Assembly: GCA_035307785.1 (NCBI GenBank)
Contig: DATGHS010000524.1
Span: forward strand, 1 to 8,380
DNA: 8,380 nucleotides
DNA from: DATGHS01 sp035307785
Lineage (GTDB): Bacteria > Planctomycetota > Planctomycetia > Gemmatales > Gemmataceae
Direction: 5' to 3'
Positions 1-6,674 of the stretch are shown here, piece by piece. The notes beneath the pieces are model-generated. The model saw only the letters and a program-made list of their open reading frames with translations. It was not told the origin of the DNA and searched no databases. Every line of letters begins with the position of its first letter. Position 1 is the stretch's first letter. The position numbers and the translations under genes were made by a program.

Positions 1-1247
1 TGGTTGAATTCGGCATGCGGAAACCAGCGGCTCTGTTGTTGGGGCGGCTCGTATTCGGGCAGGCCATTGGGCCGCTGGTCCGGCGCTGTTTTTTCCTGAT
101 GGCAGTAGGCGCAGCCGGCCTGGCTCCAAAGCACCGTGTCGTTGACCCGCGCGAATTCCGACTGCGGCCGGTAGAGGATGCGCTCGATTTCAGCCCGGCG
201 CGCTTCGGCCCAAGAGCGGTCCGTGTTCGTTAATGGCCGATCCAAGATCGGCGGCCGCGCCGGTTCCTGCTTCATTGCACTCGGAGTGCCCGCTTTGGCC
301 AGAAAGCGGAACAAGTGCTCCAGGCATTCGCCGCGCACATTCGCGGCCGTTTGCCCAGGGCCGGGGTGATGCAGCCTTTCGCCGCTAATTGCCAGGGCCA
401 GACTACGGGACTTCTCATCGGTCCACGAAGCGACGATGGGAACGCGCAGCGGGTGGCAGGTCGAGCAATGATTGTCGTAACGGACGGGCTTCATGTAGCG
501 GCGACCCGCATCCGGCTCGTGGCAATACTGGCATTGCTGTTGGTTGAGGTTCTCGAAGGCCGGCGCCATCTCTCCCAATCGCTCGCGCCGTGCCTTGCGT
601 TCGGCTTCCGAAAGCTTCTCCGAATCCAGCAATGTCGCTGGTAAAGCCAGATGCACCTGATGGTTGAAGCGGATCGAGCCGGGATCCTTCAACTGTTCGT
701 TTCGCCAGGCGCCGAATTCCGGATGTCCGGCGAAATCGTGGATCGTGTTTGCATACTTGGCCGGCCCGCCGCTGGTGTGCTGCGCCAAGTTCGCGTGGCA
801 CTGGGTGCAATATCGGTCGCTCAAGCGCACCAGCGACTGGCCCAGGTGCTCGCGGTGGCAGCCGGCACAGTTGCTGGCCTGATCGTTTGTGCCGGTGTTT
901 TCGGTTTGCCTTGCAGCGTGCCGCCCGGCTTCGTGGCAGTGCAAGCAGGCGGCATCGGGTGTGGCGAAATGCGGCGACGAAGTCCAGAACTTGCTGGCCG
1001 TGCGGAACGATTCGCCGTGGCACTTGGCGCAATCATCGGCGAAGCCGGCATGCGGCTCGGCAACTGGCCCCGCCTGAAACGAGCGCTGGCCCGAGGCGCC
1101 TACGGCGGCGATAAAGGCCACGACGGCCAGCACGGCCGCGCCTACGGCCGCCCACGTGCGCAATCGGCGCGGCCACCGCTGCCGCCGGAAGTAATCGAGT
1201 TCCAGCGAGTCGGTAAGCGCCTTCGGCGATCGGTCGGCAAGCGACAT
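1..1247 (-). CDS. Membrane-anchored multiheme cytochrome c (partial, C-terminus beyond left edge)
   Basis: The frame reads without a stop from ATG 1247 to the window edge, giving 415 codons. Residues 31-50 form one hydrophobic anchor after a basic stretch (RRQRWPRRLR), so the rest should be periplasmic. Seven covalent heme c sites are seen: CAKCH (73-77), CLHCH (101-105), CAGCH (127-131), CTQCH (147-151), CQYCH (239-243), CSTCH (261-265) and CAYCH (379-383). Non-motif histidines that could be distal ligands include the FNHQVH stretch at 194-199 and FPHAEFN at 409-415, just before the edge, so further hemes are likely outside the window. The gene begins 5 bases after the stop of the cytochrome b-like gene and has no clear Shine-Dalgarno, which fits translational coupling. 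Role (inference): it takes electrons from the membrane b subunit and passes them to a periplasmic acceptor. It is not a recognisable NapC/NrfH or octaheme reductase, and the exact family is unknown to me. Confidence 0.9.
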   Translation of the reverse strand, partial: MSLADRSPKALTDSLELDYFRRQRWPRRLRTWAAVGAAVLAVVAFIAAVGASGQRSFQAGPVAEPHAGFADDCAKCHGESFRTASKFWTSSPHFATPDAACLHCHEAGRHAARQTENTGTNDQASNCAGCHREHLGQSLVRLSDRYCTQCHANLAQHTSGGPAKYANTIHDFAGHPEFGAWRNEQLKDPGSIRFNHQVHLALPATLLDSEKLSEAERKARRERLGEMAPAFENLNQQQCQYCHEPDAGRRYMKPVRYDNHCSTCHPLRVPIVASWTDEKSRSLALAISGERLHHPGPGQTAANVRGECLEHLFRFLAKAGTPSAMKQEPARPPILDRPLTNTDRSWAEARRAEIERILYRPQSEFARVNDTVLWSQAGCAYCHQEKTAPDQRPNGLPEYEPPQQQSRWFPHAEFN

Positions 1248-1252
1248 GCACG

Positions 1253-2437
1253 TCAATAATAAAGAGACGCCACGATATGGGCAATGGTGAGCACCAGCAG
1301 CGCGGCCGAAAGCGGCACATGGACCAGCGCCAGCCAGCCGTGCAGCCAGAAAGACAACCGCTCCTGCTCGGCAAATTCGCGTCGGCTGCGGCACAGTCGC
1401 GCCAGGTCTTCGAGCCAGGCGTCGCGGCAGAGGCGAGCCAGTTGTTGCGACTCTGCGGGTTGCAGTGGTGTGGCCGCGCTGAACAAGTCGTTGCAAGCCT
1501 GCGCTAATTTCGCGGGGCTTTCGAGCGCGAACAGATCGCGGACCTGGTTCAGGGCCTTGTCGGCCAGTTTGCGCTCCACCAACGCTCCAATGAATTTCTC
1601 AACTTCTCCGGCACGATCTTCGACCACCGACCAACCGGTGATGAGCCGCAATTTGGAAAACGTCTCGTCGGCAGAGAGGGCGGTGGCCAGCGGCGAGCCG
1701 CTGGGGGTGCCCAATAGATAGGGCCGCAATGTACCAGTGTGGAAGCCTAGTAATTCCGTTTTCGTTTCGGCGGGGGCGATGGCCGCGAGGCGAACCACCA
1801 GTTCATCGGCACGCCCGGCAAGGCCACGATATAAGTGCGGAAGCTGCTCGAATGGCGCCTCCTGCGGAACCTGCTGCGCGAGACTACCCGGCAAGTACTG
1901 CTGCAACAGCAACCCCAGCGCACCGGAGAGCACAATGAGCCCAAGCAGCACCCAAAGCGCGATCGTGAGCAAGCCGCCGGCCCGAACGCCGCTGTGGCAC
2001 AGAACGAGCACCACGCTGAGCAGCCCGAACCAGACGTGAAAGCGCAGCCAAAACGCCCGCGGCTGCTTCCGCCACGCCGGTATCATTCGCAGCGGCCACA
2101 ACAAAACACAAATCAACTGCTCAACGGCCGCAATCCATCCCGGCTGCGGCAACCGCCGGTCGCGCGCTCGCAGCGCCACGAACACTAAGCCCACGGAGAG
2201 CATCAAGACTGCTGCCGCCGTACCATACCAAAGCCCCAGCGTGGTCCCGCCGGTCATGGGCAGAGGTGTCAGGAACGCGCGCATGAAGCATGGGACGGCG
2301 GCCAGTGCAGCCAGAACGGCCGTGACAATGGCCCAGGGCAAATTTCGACGATCGCGAAGGTGCAAGGGGATGGGTTCCTGATGGAGTCTTTGTGGTGCTT
2401 GATATGAGCGGGGCAAAGGGATGGGAAGTGGGGGCAT
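1253..2437 (-). CDS. Probable diheme cytochrome b-type integral membrane subunit
   Basis: A 394-residue membrane protein. Hydrophobic segments lie at about 35-55, 66-90, 132-150, 155-180 and 366-392. His134/His148 sit in the third and His373/His387 in the last. Each pair is 14 residues apart on one helix, the spacing typical of bis-His b-heme binding in b561, NarI and cytochrome b families, where two helices supply both hemes. A fifth histidine, His366, lies at the start of the last helix. A polar region of about 185 residues (181-365) separates helices 4 and 5. It is rich in Leu, Ala and Glu and matches no domain I know. The protein ends four residues after IVAS. The start ATG has a plausible Shine-Dalgarno just upstream. 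It heads a two-gene unit with the multiheme cytochrome, so the likely role (inference) is quinol oxidation or quinone reduction coupled to the periplasmic hemes. Heme binding is deduced only from histidine spacing. Confidence 0.75.
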   Translation of the reverse strand: MPPLPIPLPRSYQAPQRLHQEPIPLHLRDRRNLPWAIVTAVLAALAAVPCFMRAFLTPLPMTGGTTLGLWYGTAAAVLMLSVGLVFVALRARDRRLPQPGWIAAVEQLICVLLWPLRMIPAWRKQPRAFWLRFHVWFGLLSVVLVLCHSGVRAGGLLTIALWVLLGLIVLSGALGLLLQQYLPGSLAQQVPQEAPFEQLPHLYRGLAGRADELVVRLAAIAPAETKTELLGFHTGTLRPYLLGTPSGSPLATALSADETFSKLRLITGWSVVEDRAGEVEKFIGALVERKLADKALNQVRDLFALESPAKLAQACNDLFSAATPLQPAESQQLARLCRDAWLEDLARLCRSRREFAEQERLSFWLHGWLALVHVPLSAALLVLTIAHIVASLYY

Positions 2438-2440
2438 GAT

Positions 2441-2446
2441 TCCTCT
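2441..2446 (-). promoter_or_regulatory. Shine-Dalgarno of the cytochrome b-like gene
   Basis: On the minus strand AGAGGA lies three bases before ATG 2437, with core GAGG five bases away. It supports this start, which otherwise opens an unusual proline-rich N-terminus (MPPLPIPLPR). Confidence 0.55.
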
Positions 2447-2673
2447 TTTGGGGCCACCCCCCTCCGGCGGACCGCGCGAGACTTTATTGGCAGCATGGCG
2501 GAAGACGGCTTGGGCACCGTGGGGAGCGGATTCATTGCATCATTGCAGCAAAAAGGGGGGCGCGACTGCAACGAAATGAGGTTTGTGCAACGACTCCCGC
2601 AAGCTTTCGCTGTCTTTTCCATCCCAACAATGCTCATTTCTGGTTTTGAAGTTAGGAGACACAGACCGCTCCG

Positions 2674-2692
2674 CCTCCCCGCTCCGGGGAGG
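2674..2692. repeat. GC-rich hairpin of an intergenic repeat
   Basis: Perfect 7-bp arms CCTCCCC and GGGGAGG are separated by the loop GCTCC. The right arm continues directly into the G-tract. I associate sequences of this style (purine/pyrimidine strand bias around a CCCC/GGGG stem) with dispersed intergenic repeats in planctomycete drafts. That is memory, not a search. It could also act as a terminator-like or RNA-processing stem, but no U-tract follows in either direction. Confidence 0.6.
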
Positions 2693-2705
2693 GGTGGGGG
2701 AGGGG
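2686..2705 (+). repeat. G-quadruplex-capable G-tract run
   Basis: Four consecutive G-runs of 4, 4, 5 and 4 are separated by single bases A, T and A. This satisfies the strict G4 pattern with one-base loops, the most stable class known. The first run is shared with the right arm of the adjoining hairpin, so the two structures compete. The opposite strand is a matching C-tract. Confidence 0.7.
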
Positions 2706-2869
2706 TTAGCCACTCGCCTCACCCACTCATCTACCATTGTTGCCACCAGTGCAGTTCAGCCGGCCTGGTGCATCGTCAAGAAAAAAAGCCGAAGACCCGG
2801 AGCATCCCCAGCCAAACCACGGTTCTAGCTGCAGCAAGCAAAAGCCGGTGGCTACAACTCGTGGCGGAT

Positions 2870-2901
2870 TTGAAACTGCTTCGGAGCGGCGCGTGTATCA
2901 T
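2870..2901 (+). promoter_or_regulatory. Weak candidate promoter of the P-type ATPase gene
   Basis: TTGAAA at 2870-2875 (5 of 6 to the -35 consensus) is followed by TATCAT at 2896-2901 (5 of 6 to -10). The 20-base spacer is longer than the usual 16-18. Using TGTATC at 2894 gives an 18-base spacer but a poorer -10. Planctomycete promoters are poorly defined, so this is only a suggestion. Confidence 0.2.
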
Positions 2902-2966
2902 GAAAAGGCCGTCAACGGTCTGGAAAAAGCTCTCCTGCCGCCTGGCAGATTTGATCTATTGATTCG

Positions 2967-5426
2967 ATGCCGAACCAAACTCTGACCCCTGAAGTCCTCT
3001 CCGGCCGCGGTCTGTCTACGGCCGAAGTCGTGGAGCGCGTGCACAAGGGCTTGGTCAATCGGGTCAAGCAGTCGCACGCGGCGGAATACCGGGCTATCTT
3101 TGCGCGCAATTTGTTTACGCTCTTCAATGCGCTGGTTGTGCCGGCCGCAATTGCCTTGTTCTTGCTCCACGATTATCGTGCGGCGATCGCAGTCAGCGGG
3201 CTGGCGGTTGTCAATTCCGTCATGGGGCTGGTTCAGGAACTGCGCGCCAAACGCCATTTGGATCGCCTGGAAATCCTGGCCGAACCCAGGGCACGAGTGG
3301 TGCGCGAAGGGCGGGAGGAAACTATTCGCAGCAGCCAAATTGTGCAGGATGATCATTTGTTACTGCGGGCCGGCGAGCCGGTCCTGGCGGACGGGCCGGT
3401 GCTGATGGCCAATGGCCTGGAGATTGACGAGGCCTTGCTCACTGGGGAATCTGATCCGGTGCTGGTTCCGGTCGGGCGCAAGCTGCTTTCCGGCAGCTTT
3501 TGCGTGACCGGCGACGCCGTGTACCGGGCCGAAGCGGTCGGCAATGCCGCTTATGCACATCGCACAGGCGTGGAAGCCCGCCGGTACCGGTATCTGTCCA
3601 GTCCACTGCAGCGCATCATCAACCGGATCATCGAGATTCTTACCGTCACCGCCGTGGTGATGTGCTTACTGTACGTGGCGCTTTACTTTGCGCGCGGTTT
3701 CACAACGAAGGACCTGGTTGAAATGATCGCGGCAACCATCACGTCCATGGTGCCGCAAGGGTTGGTGCTCTTCACGACCCTGGCGTTTATTCTTGGCGCG
3801 GTGCGCATGAGCCAGCGCGGGGCCGTTGTCCAGCGCCTCAGTGCGGTAGAAGCAATGGCCGCCATCGATGTGTTGTGCATGGACAAGACCGGCACGCTGA
3901 CCACGAATGAACTTTGCCTGGAAGTCACTCGGTTGGTCGATGAAAGAGCGAACGAGAAGGAAGTCGACACGTTGTTGGCGCTCTTCGCAAAAGCGTGGTC
4001 GGATGAACAGAACAAAACAATCGAGGCGCTTCGCAAGCGGTTCGCGGGAGGGGATTCCAATCTTGTCCGACTGCGGACAAGATTGGAATCTTGTCCCACG
4101 GTAGTAGATCGCCTGCCCTTCAAGTCGCAGAATCGCTACAGTGCGGTTCATTTTCGGACCGAGCGAAACGAAGAATTCACTCTCGTCCTGGGCGCCGTCG
4201 AAGCATTGGAGCCGCTGTTCGCCGCAGATGCCGGAAGGGAGTGGAAACGCACTTGCGGTGAATTGCTTTCGAAGGGCCTCCGATTATTGATGTTTGCCCG
4301 CGCCGACAAGCCAGTCTCGAAATTTGAAGGCCGGCTGCCGGCGCTGCCACTTCAGCCGCTCGCGCTGCTCGGCTTTAGCGATGAATTGAGGCCGGATGCC
4401 ACGGAAGTTTTAAGTGGCCTGGCCAGCCAGGGCATTCGCTTCAAGATTATCTCGGGCGATCATCCAGAGACGGTTCGCGCCACAATTGTTCGGCTTGGAT
4501 TAGCCGCCAATCCGCATGACACGGCCACGGGTATCGAACTCGCTGCCGGAGCGGATCTGCGCCAACTGCTGCAGCAGCGGACGATCTTCGCGCGGGTTGC
4601 TCCACAACAGAAACTGGATATCATTCACGCTCTCCAGCAAAGCGGCCATCGCGTCGGCATGATTGGCGACGGCATCAACGATATCCTTGCCATCAAAACA
4701 GCAGACCTGGGAATCGCAATGGGGGCTGGCAGTCCGGCCACGCGGACGGTGGCCGGCCTGGTGCTGGAAAACAACTGCTTCGAGCTTCTGCCGGCCACAC
4801 TCCAAGAGGGGCGCAATATCCTTCGCAATCTGCGCCGGGCGGCCAAGCTTTTTCTGCTGAAAAATGTTTACACATTGATTCTCATCTTGATCGGCCTGGG
4901 CCTGTTACGACTCCATTTTCCGTATTTACCGCAACAGGTCACATTGTTGAATTTGCTGACGATCGGAATTCCGGTGCTCCTGCTCACATTGAATCGGCAG
5001 CCAAGTCGCAGTGCGAGCCACGTCGGTTTCCTGGCCTCGGTGGGTTGGTTCGCGCTAACTACCGGGACGCTGATTGGAGTGGCCGGGCTGGCGATTTCTC
5101 TCTACTCCGCAAATGCCTGGCCCGATTCGGTACGCACGCAGCGGACGATACTGTTAACAACGCTTATCGTGTTGGGGCTTGCCAATCTGCCGCGGGTGCT
5201 GATGGATGACGCCGAACCGCTGTCCATCGGCGACCGGCGCTTGCTCGTCTGGATTCCCGTGGCCGCGCTATTGTTCGCTATTGCCATGTATTGGCCTCCC
5301 GCCGCCTATTTCTTTGTGTTAGAACCGCTCGAATTCAAAAGCTGGCTCTTGGTGTTCGCAGCGGCCGCGTTCACGTTGCTGCTTGCGCTTGCGGTGGATT
5401 GGCTCAAAAAGACCATCTGGACGTAA
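2967..5426 (+). CDS. P-type cation-transporting ATPase, CtpE-like
   Basis: An 819-residue ATPase pumping a cation across the inner membrane. It resembles the CtpE/Exp7-like group (Ca2+ uptake is reported for mycobacterial CtpE), and the substrate here is inferred. In order: a cytoplasmic start (GLSTAEVVERVHKGLVNRV, 15-33), M1-M2 (about 49-92), actuator loop TGES (159-162), M3-M4 (about 222-280) with VPQGL (262-266), phosphorylation motif DKTGTLT with Asp306, a short nucleotide-binding domain (PFKSQNRYSAV near 384-394, KGLRLL 436-441), SGD (496-498), hinge GDGIND (567-572) and a membrane block M5-M10 (about 627-811) with LTIGIP in M6. No heavy-metal-binding domain or CPC motif is present, which argues against a Cu/Zn pump. 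Two oddities are Gln264 where relatives usually have Glu, and residues 363-375, encoded by a palindromic insertion. An in-frame stop at 2952 leaves ATG 2967 as the first ATG. No Shine-Dalgarno is visible. Confidence 0.93.
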   Translation: MPNQTLTPEVLSGRGLSTAEVVERVHKGLVNRVKQSHAAEYRAIFARNLFTLFNALVVPAAIALFLLHDYRAAIAVSGLAVVNSVMGLVQELRAKRHLDRLEILAEPRARVVREGREETIRSSQIVQDDHLLLRAGEPVLADGPVLMANGLEIDEALLTGESDPVLVPVGRKLLSGSFCVTGDAVYRAEAVGNAAYAHRTGVEARRYRYLSSPLQRIINRIIEILTVTAVVMCLLYVALYFARGFTTKDLVEMIAATITSMVPQGLVLFTTLAFILGAVRMSQRGAVVQRLSAVEAMAAIDVLCMDKTGTLTTNELCLEVTRLVDERANEKEVDTLLALFAKAWSDEQNKTIEALRKRFAGGDSNLVRLRTRLESCPTVVDRLPFKSQNRYSAVHFRTERNEEFTLVLGAVEALEPLFAADAGREWKRTCGELLSKGLRLLMFARADKPVSKFEGRLPALPLQPLALLGFSDELRPDATEVLSGLASQGIRFKIISGDHPETVRATIVRLGLAANPHDTATGIELAAGADLRQLLQQRTIFARVAPQQKLDIIHALQQSGHRVGMIGDGINDILAIKTADLGIAMGAGSPATRTVAGLVLENNCFELLPATLQEGRNILRNLRRAAKLFLLKNVYTLILILIGLGLLRLHFPYLPQQVTLLNLLTIGIPVLLLTLNRQPSRSASHVGFLASVGWFALTTGTLIGVAGLAISLYSANAWPDSVRTQRTILLTTLIVLGLANLPRVLMDDAEPLSIGDRRLLVWIPVAALLFAIAMYWPPAAYFFVLEPLEFKSWLLVFAAAAFTLLLALAVDWLKKTIWT
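4053..4096 (+). repeat. Palindromic repeat element inserted in frame within the ATPase gene
   Basis: A perfect 17-bp inverted repeat with arms 4053-4069 (GATTCCAATCTTGTCCG) and 4074-4090 flanks a four-base loop ACTG. The right arm also pairs with the following bases: GGACAAGATT (4075-4084) and AATCTTGTCC (4087-4096) form a second, mutually exclusive 10-bp palindrome around GG. AATCTTGTCC thus appears twice directly (4059-4068, 4087-4096). The element is read through as residues about 363-377 (DSNLVRLRTRLESCP), in the variable part of the nucleotide-binding domain before PFKS. The size and form resemble a REP-like or palindromic mobile element. No transposase or RAYT gene is nearby. Confidence 0.85.
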
Positions 5427-5528
5427 TCGAATTGGGAGTAGTCATTGTGAATTCTCGCCCACTCATAGATGCTAAATGCAGTGAACGCGTAAAATGAGTT
5501 GGCAAGCAGAACTCGCGGGGTTTCGATT

Positions 5529-6674
5529 ATGAAAAAAGTCTCGCTCATCGTGCTGGCGGCACTGCTCAGCGCCGCGGCGGTTTCGCTCGGCTTCTTCTGG
5601 CCGTTTTCACACTCACAGAAGACTCTGAAGCTGCCGGGAACGGTTGAAGTTCAGGAGATTCGCCTCGGCTCGAAGATAGGCGGCCGGGTCAAAGAGGTGT
5701 ACGTGAAGGAAGGCGAAACGGTGGAAGCCGGCACGGAATTACTCCGATTCGATACGCCGGAATTGCAAGCGCAGTGCGATCAGGTCGCGATGCGGCTTCT
5801 CGCTGCCAAGGCGGAGCTGCTGAAAGCCGAGAACGGCCCACGCCCGCAGGAAAAAGCAGAAGCGAAGGCGCTCATGGAAATGGCTCAAGCCCGCCGGGAA
5901 CGCATGAAGACCGGCTGGCGCGATGAGGAGAAGCAACAGGCAATTGATGATTGGAAGAGCGCCGTGGCCGACATGGATCTGGCACAAAACAACTTCGATC
6001 GCCTGGAGAAAATCTACCCGCAGCAGGCTTCGCAAACCGAGTATGACACCGTCCGCTTTCGGCTCGCTTCGGCGAAAGCCAAGGAACGAGCCACCCGCTC
6101 CAAAAAAGAAATGCTCGAAAAAGGCAACCGTGACGAAGATAAGGCCGAAGCCGAGGCCGATTTCATTCGTGCCAAAGCGCACTGGGAACTGTTGCGGGAA
6201 GGCACGCGCGAGGAAGACAAGGACCTGGCTCGTGCCAACGTCGGCGAACTCGAAGCCAAGCTGCGCGAGCTCCAGGCGAACCTGGATGAAGCCGTTGTCG
6301 TGGCGCCGTCGAAGCTCGTCGTGGAAATCCTGTCGGTCCGCAAAGGCGACGTGTTACTACCGAATCAGCCTGTTATTCGCGCGCTGCAAATGGAAGATCG
6401 TTGGGTTAAAGTCTTCGTGCCCTCGACCGACCTCGGCAAGGTTCGCATGCACCAAAAGGTGGAAGTGACGTGCGATGCCTATCCGGGCAAGCGTTTCCCC
6501 GGCGAAGTTATCCAAATCGCGACGATCAGTGAATTCACGCCGCGGAACGTGCAAAGCGTCGATGAGCGGCATCACCAGGTCTTTGGCGTGAAGGTGCGCG
6601 TGGACGACAGCGGCGAGGTCTTCAAGGCGGGCATGTACGCTGAAGTTTACCTGCCGATGCAGGAGGCGCCTTGA
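5529..6674 (+). CDS. HlyD/YbhG-family periplasmic adaptor (membrane fusion protein) of an ABC exporter
   Basis: A 381-residue adaptor linking an inner-membrane exporter to the periplasm or an outer-membrane channel. Residues 1-24 are a lysine-headed hydrophobic signal anchor without a lipobox cysteine. A biotinyl/lipoyl-type half-motif follows (GTVEVQEIRLGSKIGGRVKEVYVKEGETV, 37-65), then a long charged alpha-hairpin coiled coil (about 77-255). The second lipoyl half and beta-barrel (about 256-377) include VVVAPSKLVVEILSVRKGD and the barrel strands WVKVFVPSTDLG. The hairpin holds four copies of a GxRxExxK-like motif. I chose ATG 5529 because it opens a canonical signal sequence. A TTG 30 bases upstream would add an ill-fitting MASRTRGVSI extension. 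The gene follows the P-type ATPase by 102 bases that show no clear terminator or operator, and its stop overlaps the next start. Substrate unknown. Confidence 0.9.
   Translation: MKKVSLIVLAALLSAAAVSLGFFWPFSHSQKTLKLPGTVEVQEIRLGSKIGGRVKEVYVKEGETVEAGTELLRFDTPELQAQCDQVAMRLLAAKAELLKAENGPRPQEKAEAKALMEMAQARRERMKTGWRDEEKQQAIDDWKSAVADMDLAQNNFDRLEKIYPQQASQTEYDTVRFRLASAKAKERATRSKKEMLEKGNRDEDKAEAEADFIRAKAHWELLREGTREEDKDLARANVGELEAKLRELQANLDEAVVVAPSKLVVEILSVRKGDVLLPNQPVIRALQMEDRWVKVFVPSTDLGKVRMHQKVEVTCDAYPGKRFPGEVIQIATISEFTPRNVQSVDERHHQVFGVKVRVDDSGEVFKAGMYAEVYLPMQEAP
6661..6666 (+). promoter_or_regulatory. Strong Shine-Dalgarno of the ABC ATPase gene
   Basis: A perfect AGGAGG lies 7 bases before ATG 6674, inside the end of the adaptor gene. 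It selects this ATG over the TTG three bases upstream and is by far the best ribosome site in the window. Confidence 0.8.

Larger units (their letters stand above)
2438..2966. other. Divergent intergenic region (529 bases)
   Basis: This region separates the leftward cytochrome operon from the rightward P-type ATPase gene, so both promoters should lie here. Open frames crossing it have no family resemblance and run straight through the GC-rich hairpin repeat, so I do not call a gene. Visible contents are the hairpin and G-tract repeat at 2674-2705 and a weak promoter-like pair before the ATPase. The rest shows no obvious RNA gene or strong operator. Confidence 0.6.

Noticed and set aside
415..1032. 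205-codon minus-strand open frame overlapping the cytochrome gene
   Set aside because: It is out of phase with the seven CxxCH codon sets. The heme frame is open from 1247 to the edge and has a membrane anchor, while this frame is Arg/Pro-rich with no domain features.
2495..2962. 155-codon plus-strand frame in the divergent intergenic region
   Set aside because: Its translation runs through the GC hairpin repeat and has low-complexity composition with no recognisable family, so it is probably a chance open frame in GC-rich DNA.
2900..2962. 20-codon leader peptide (MKRPSTVWKKL...) ending 4 bases before the ATPase start
   Set aside because: The spacing would suit translational coupling, but there is no Shine-Dalgarno at proper distance, no attenuator structure, and its ATG overlaps the candidate -10. 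Not supported enough to call.
2967..5426. Copper or zinc P1B-type assignment for the ATPase
   Set aside because: There is no N-terminal CxxC metal-binding domain and no CPC/SPC motif in the membrane. The helix-4 VPQGL and the LTIGIP in M6 fit the CtpE-like group instead.
5461..5499. Inverted repeat ACTCAT / ATGAGT upstream of the adaptor gene as an operator
   Set aside because: Only six bases per arm with a 27-base gap, unlike the TetR palindrome found downstream. Expected by chance at this length.
5499..5528. TTG start adding ten residues to the adaptor
   Set aside because: It would place MASRTRGVSI before a perfect MKK signal anchor. ATG 5529 gives the expected N-terminus.
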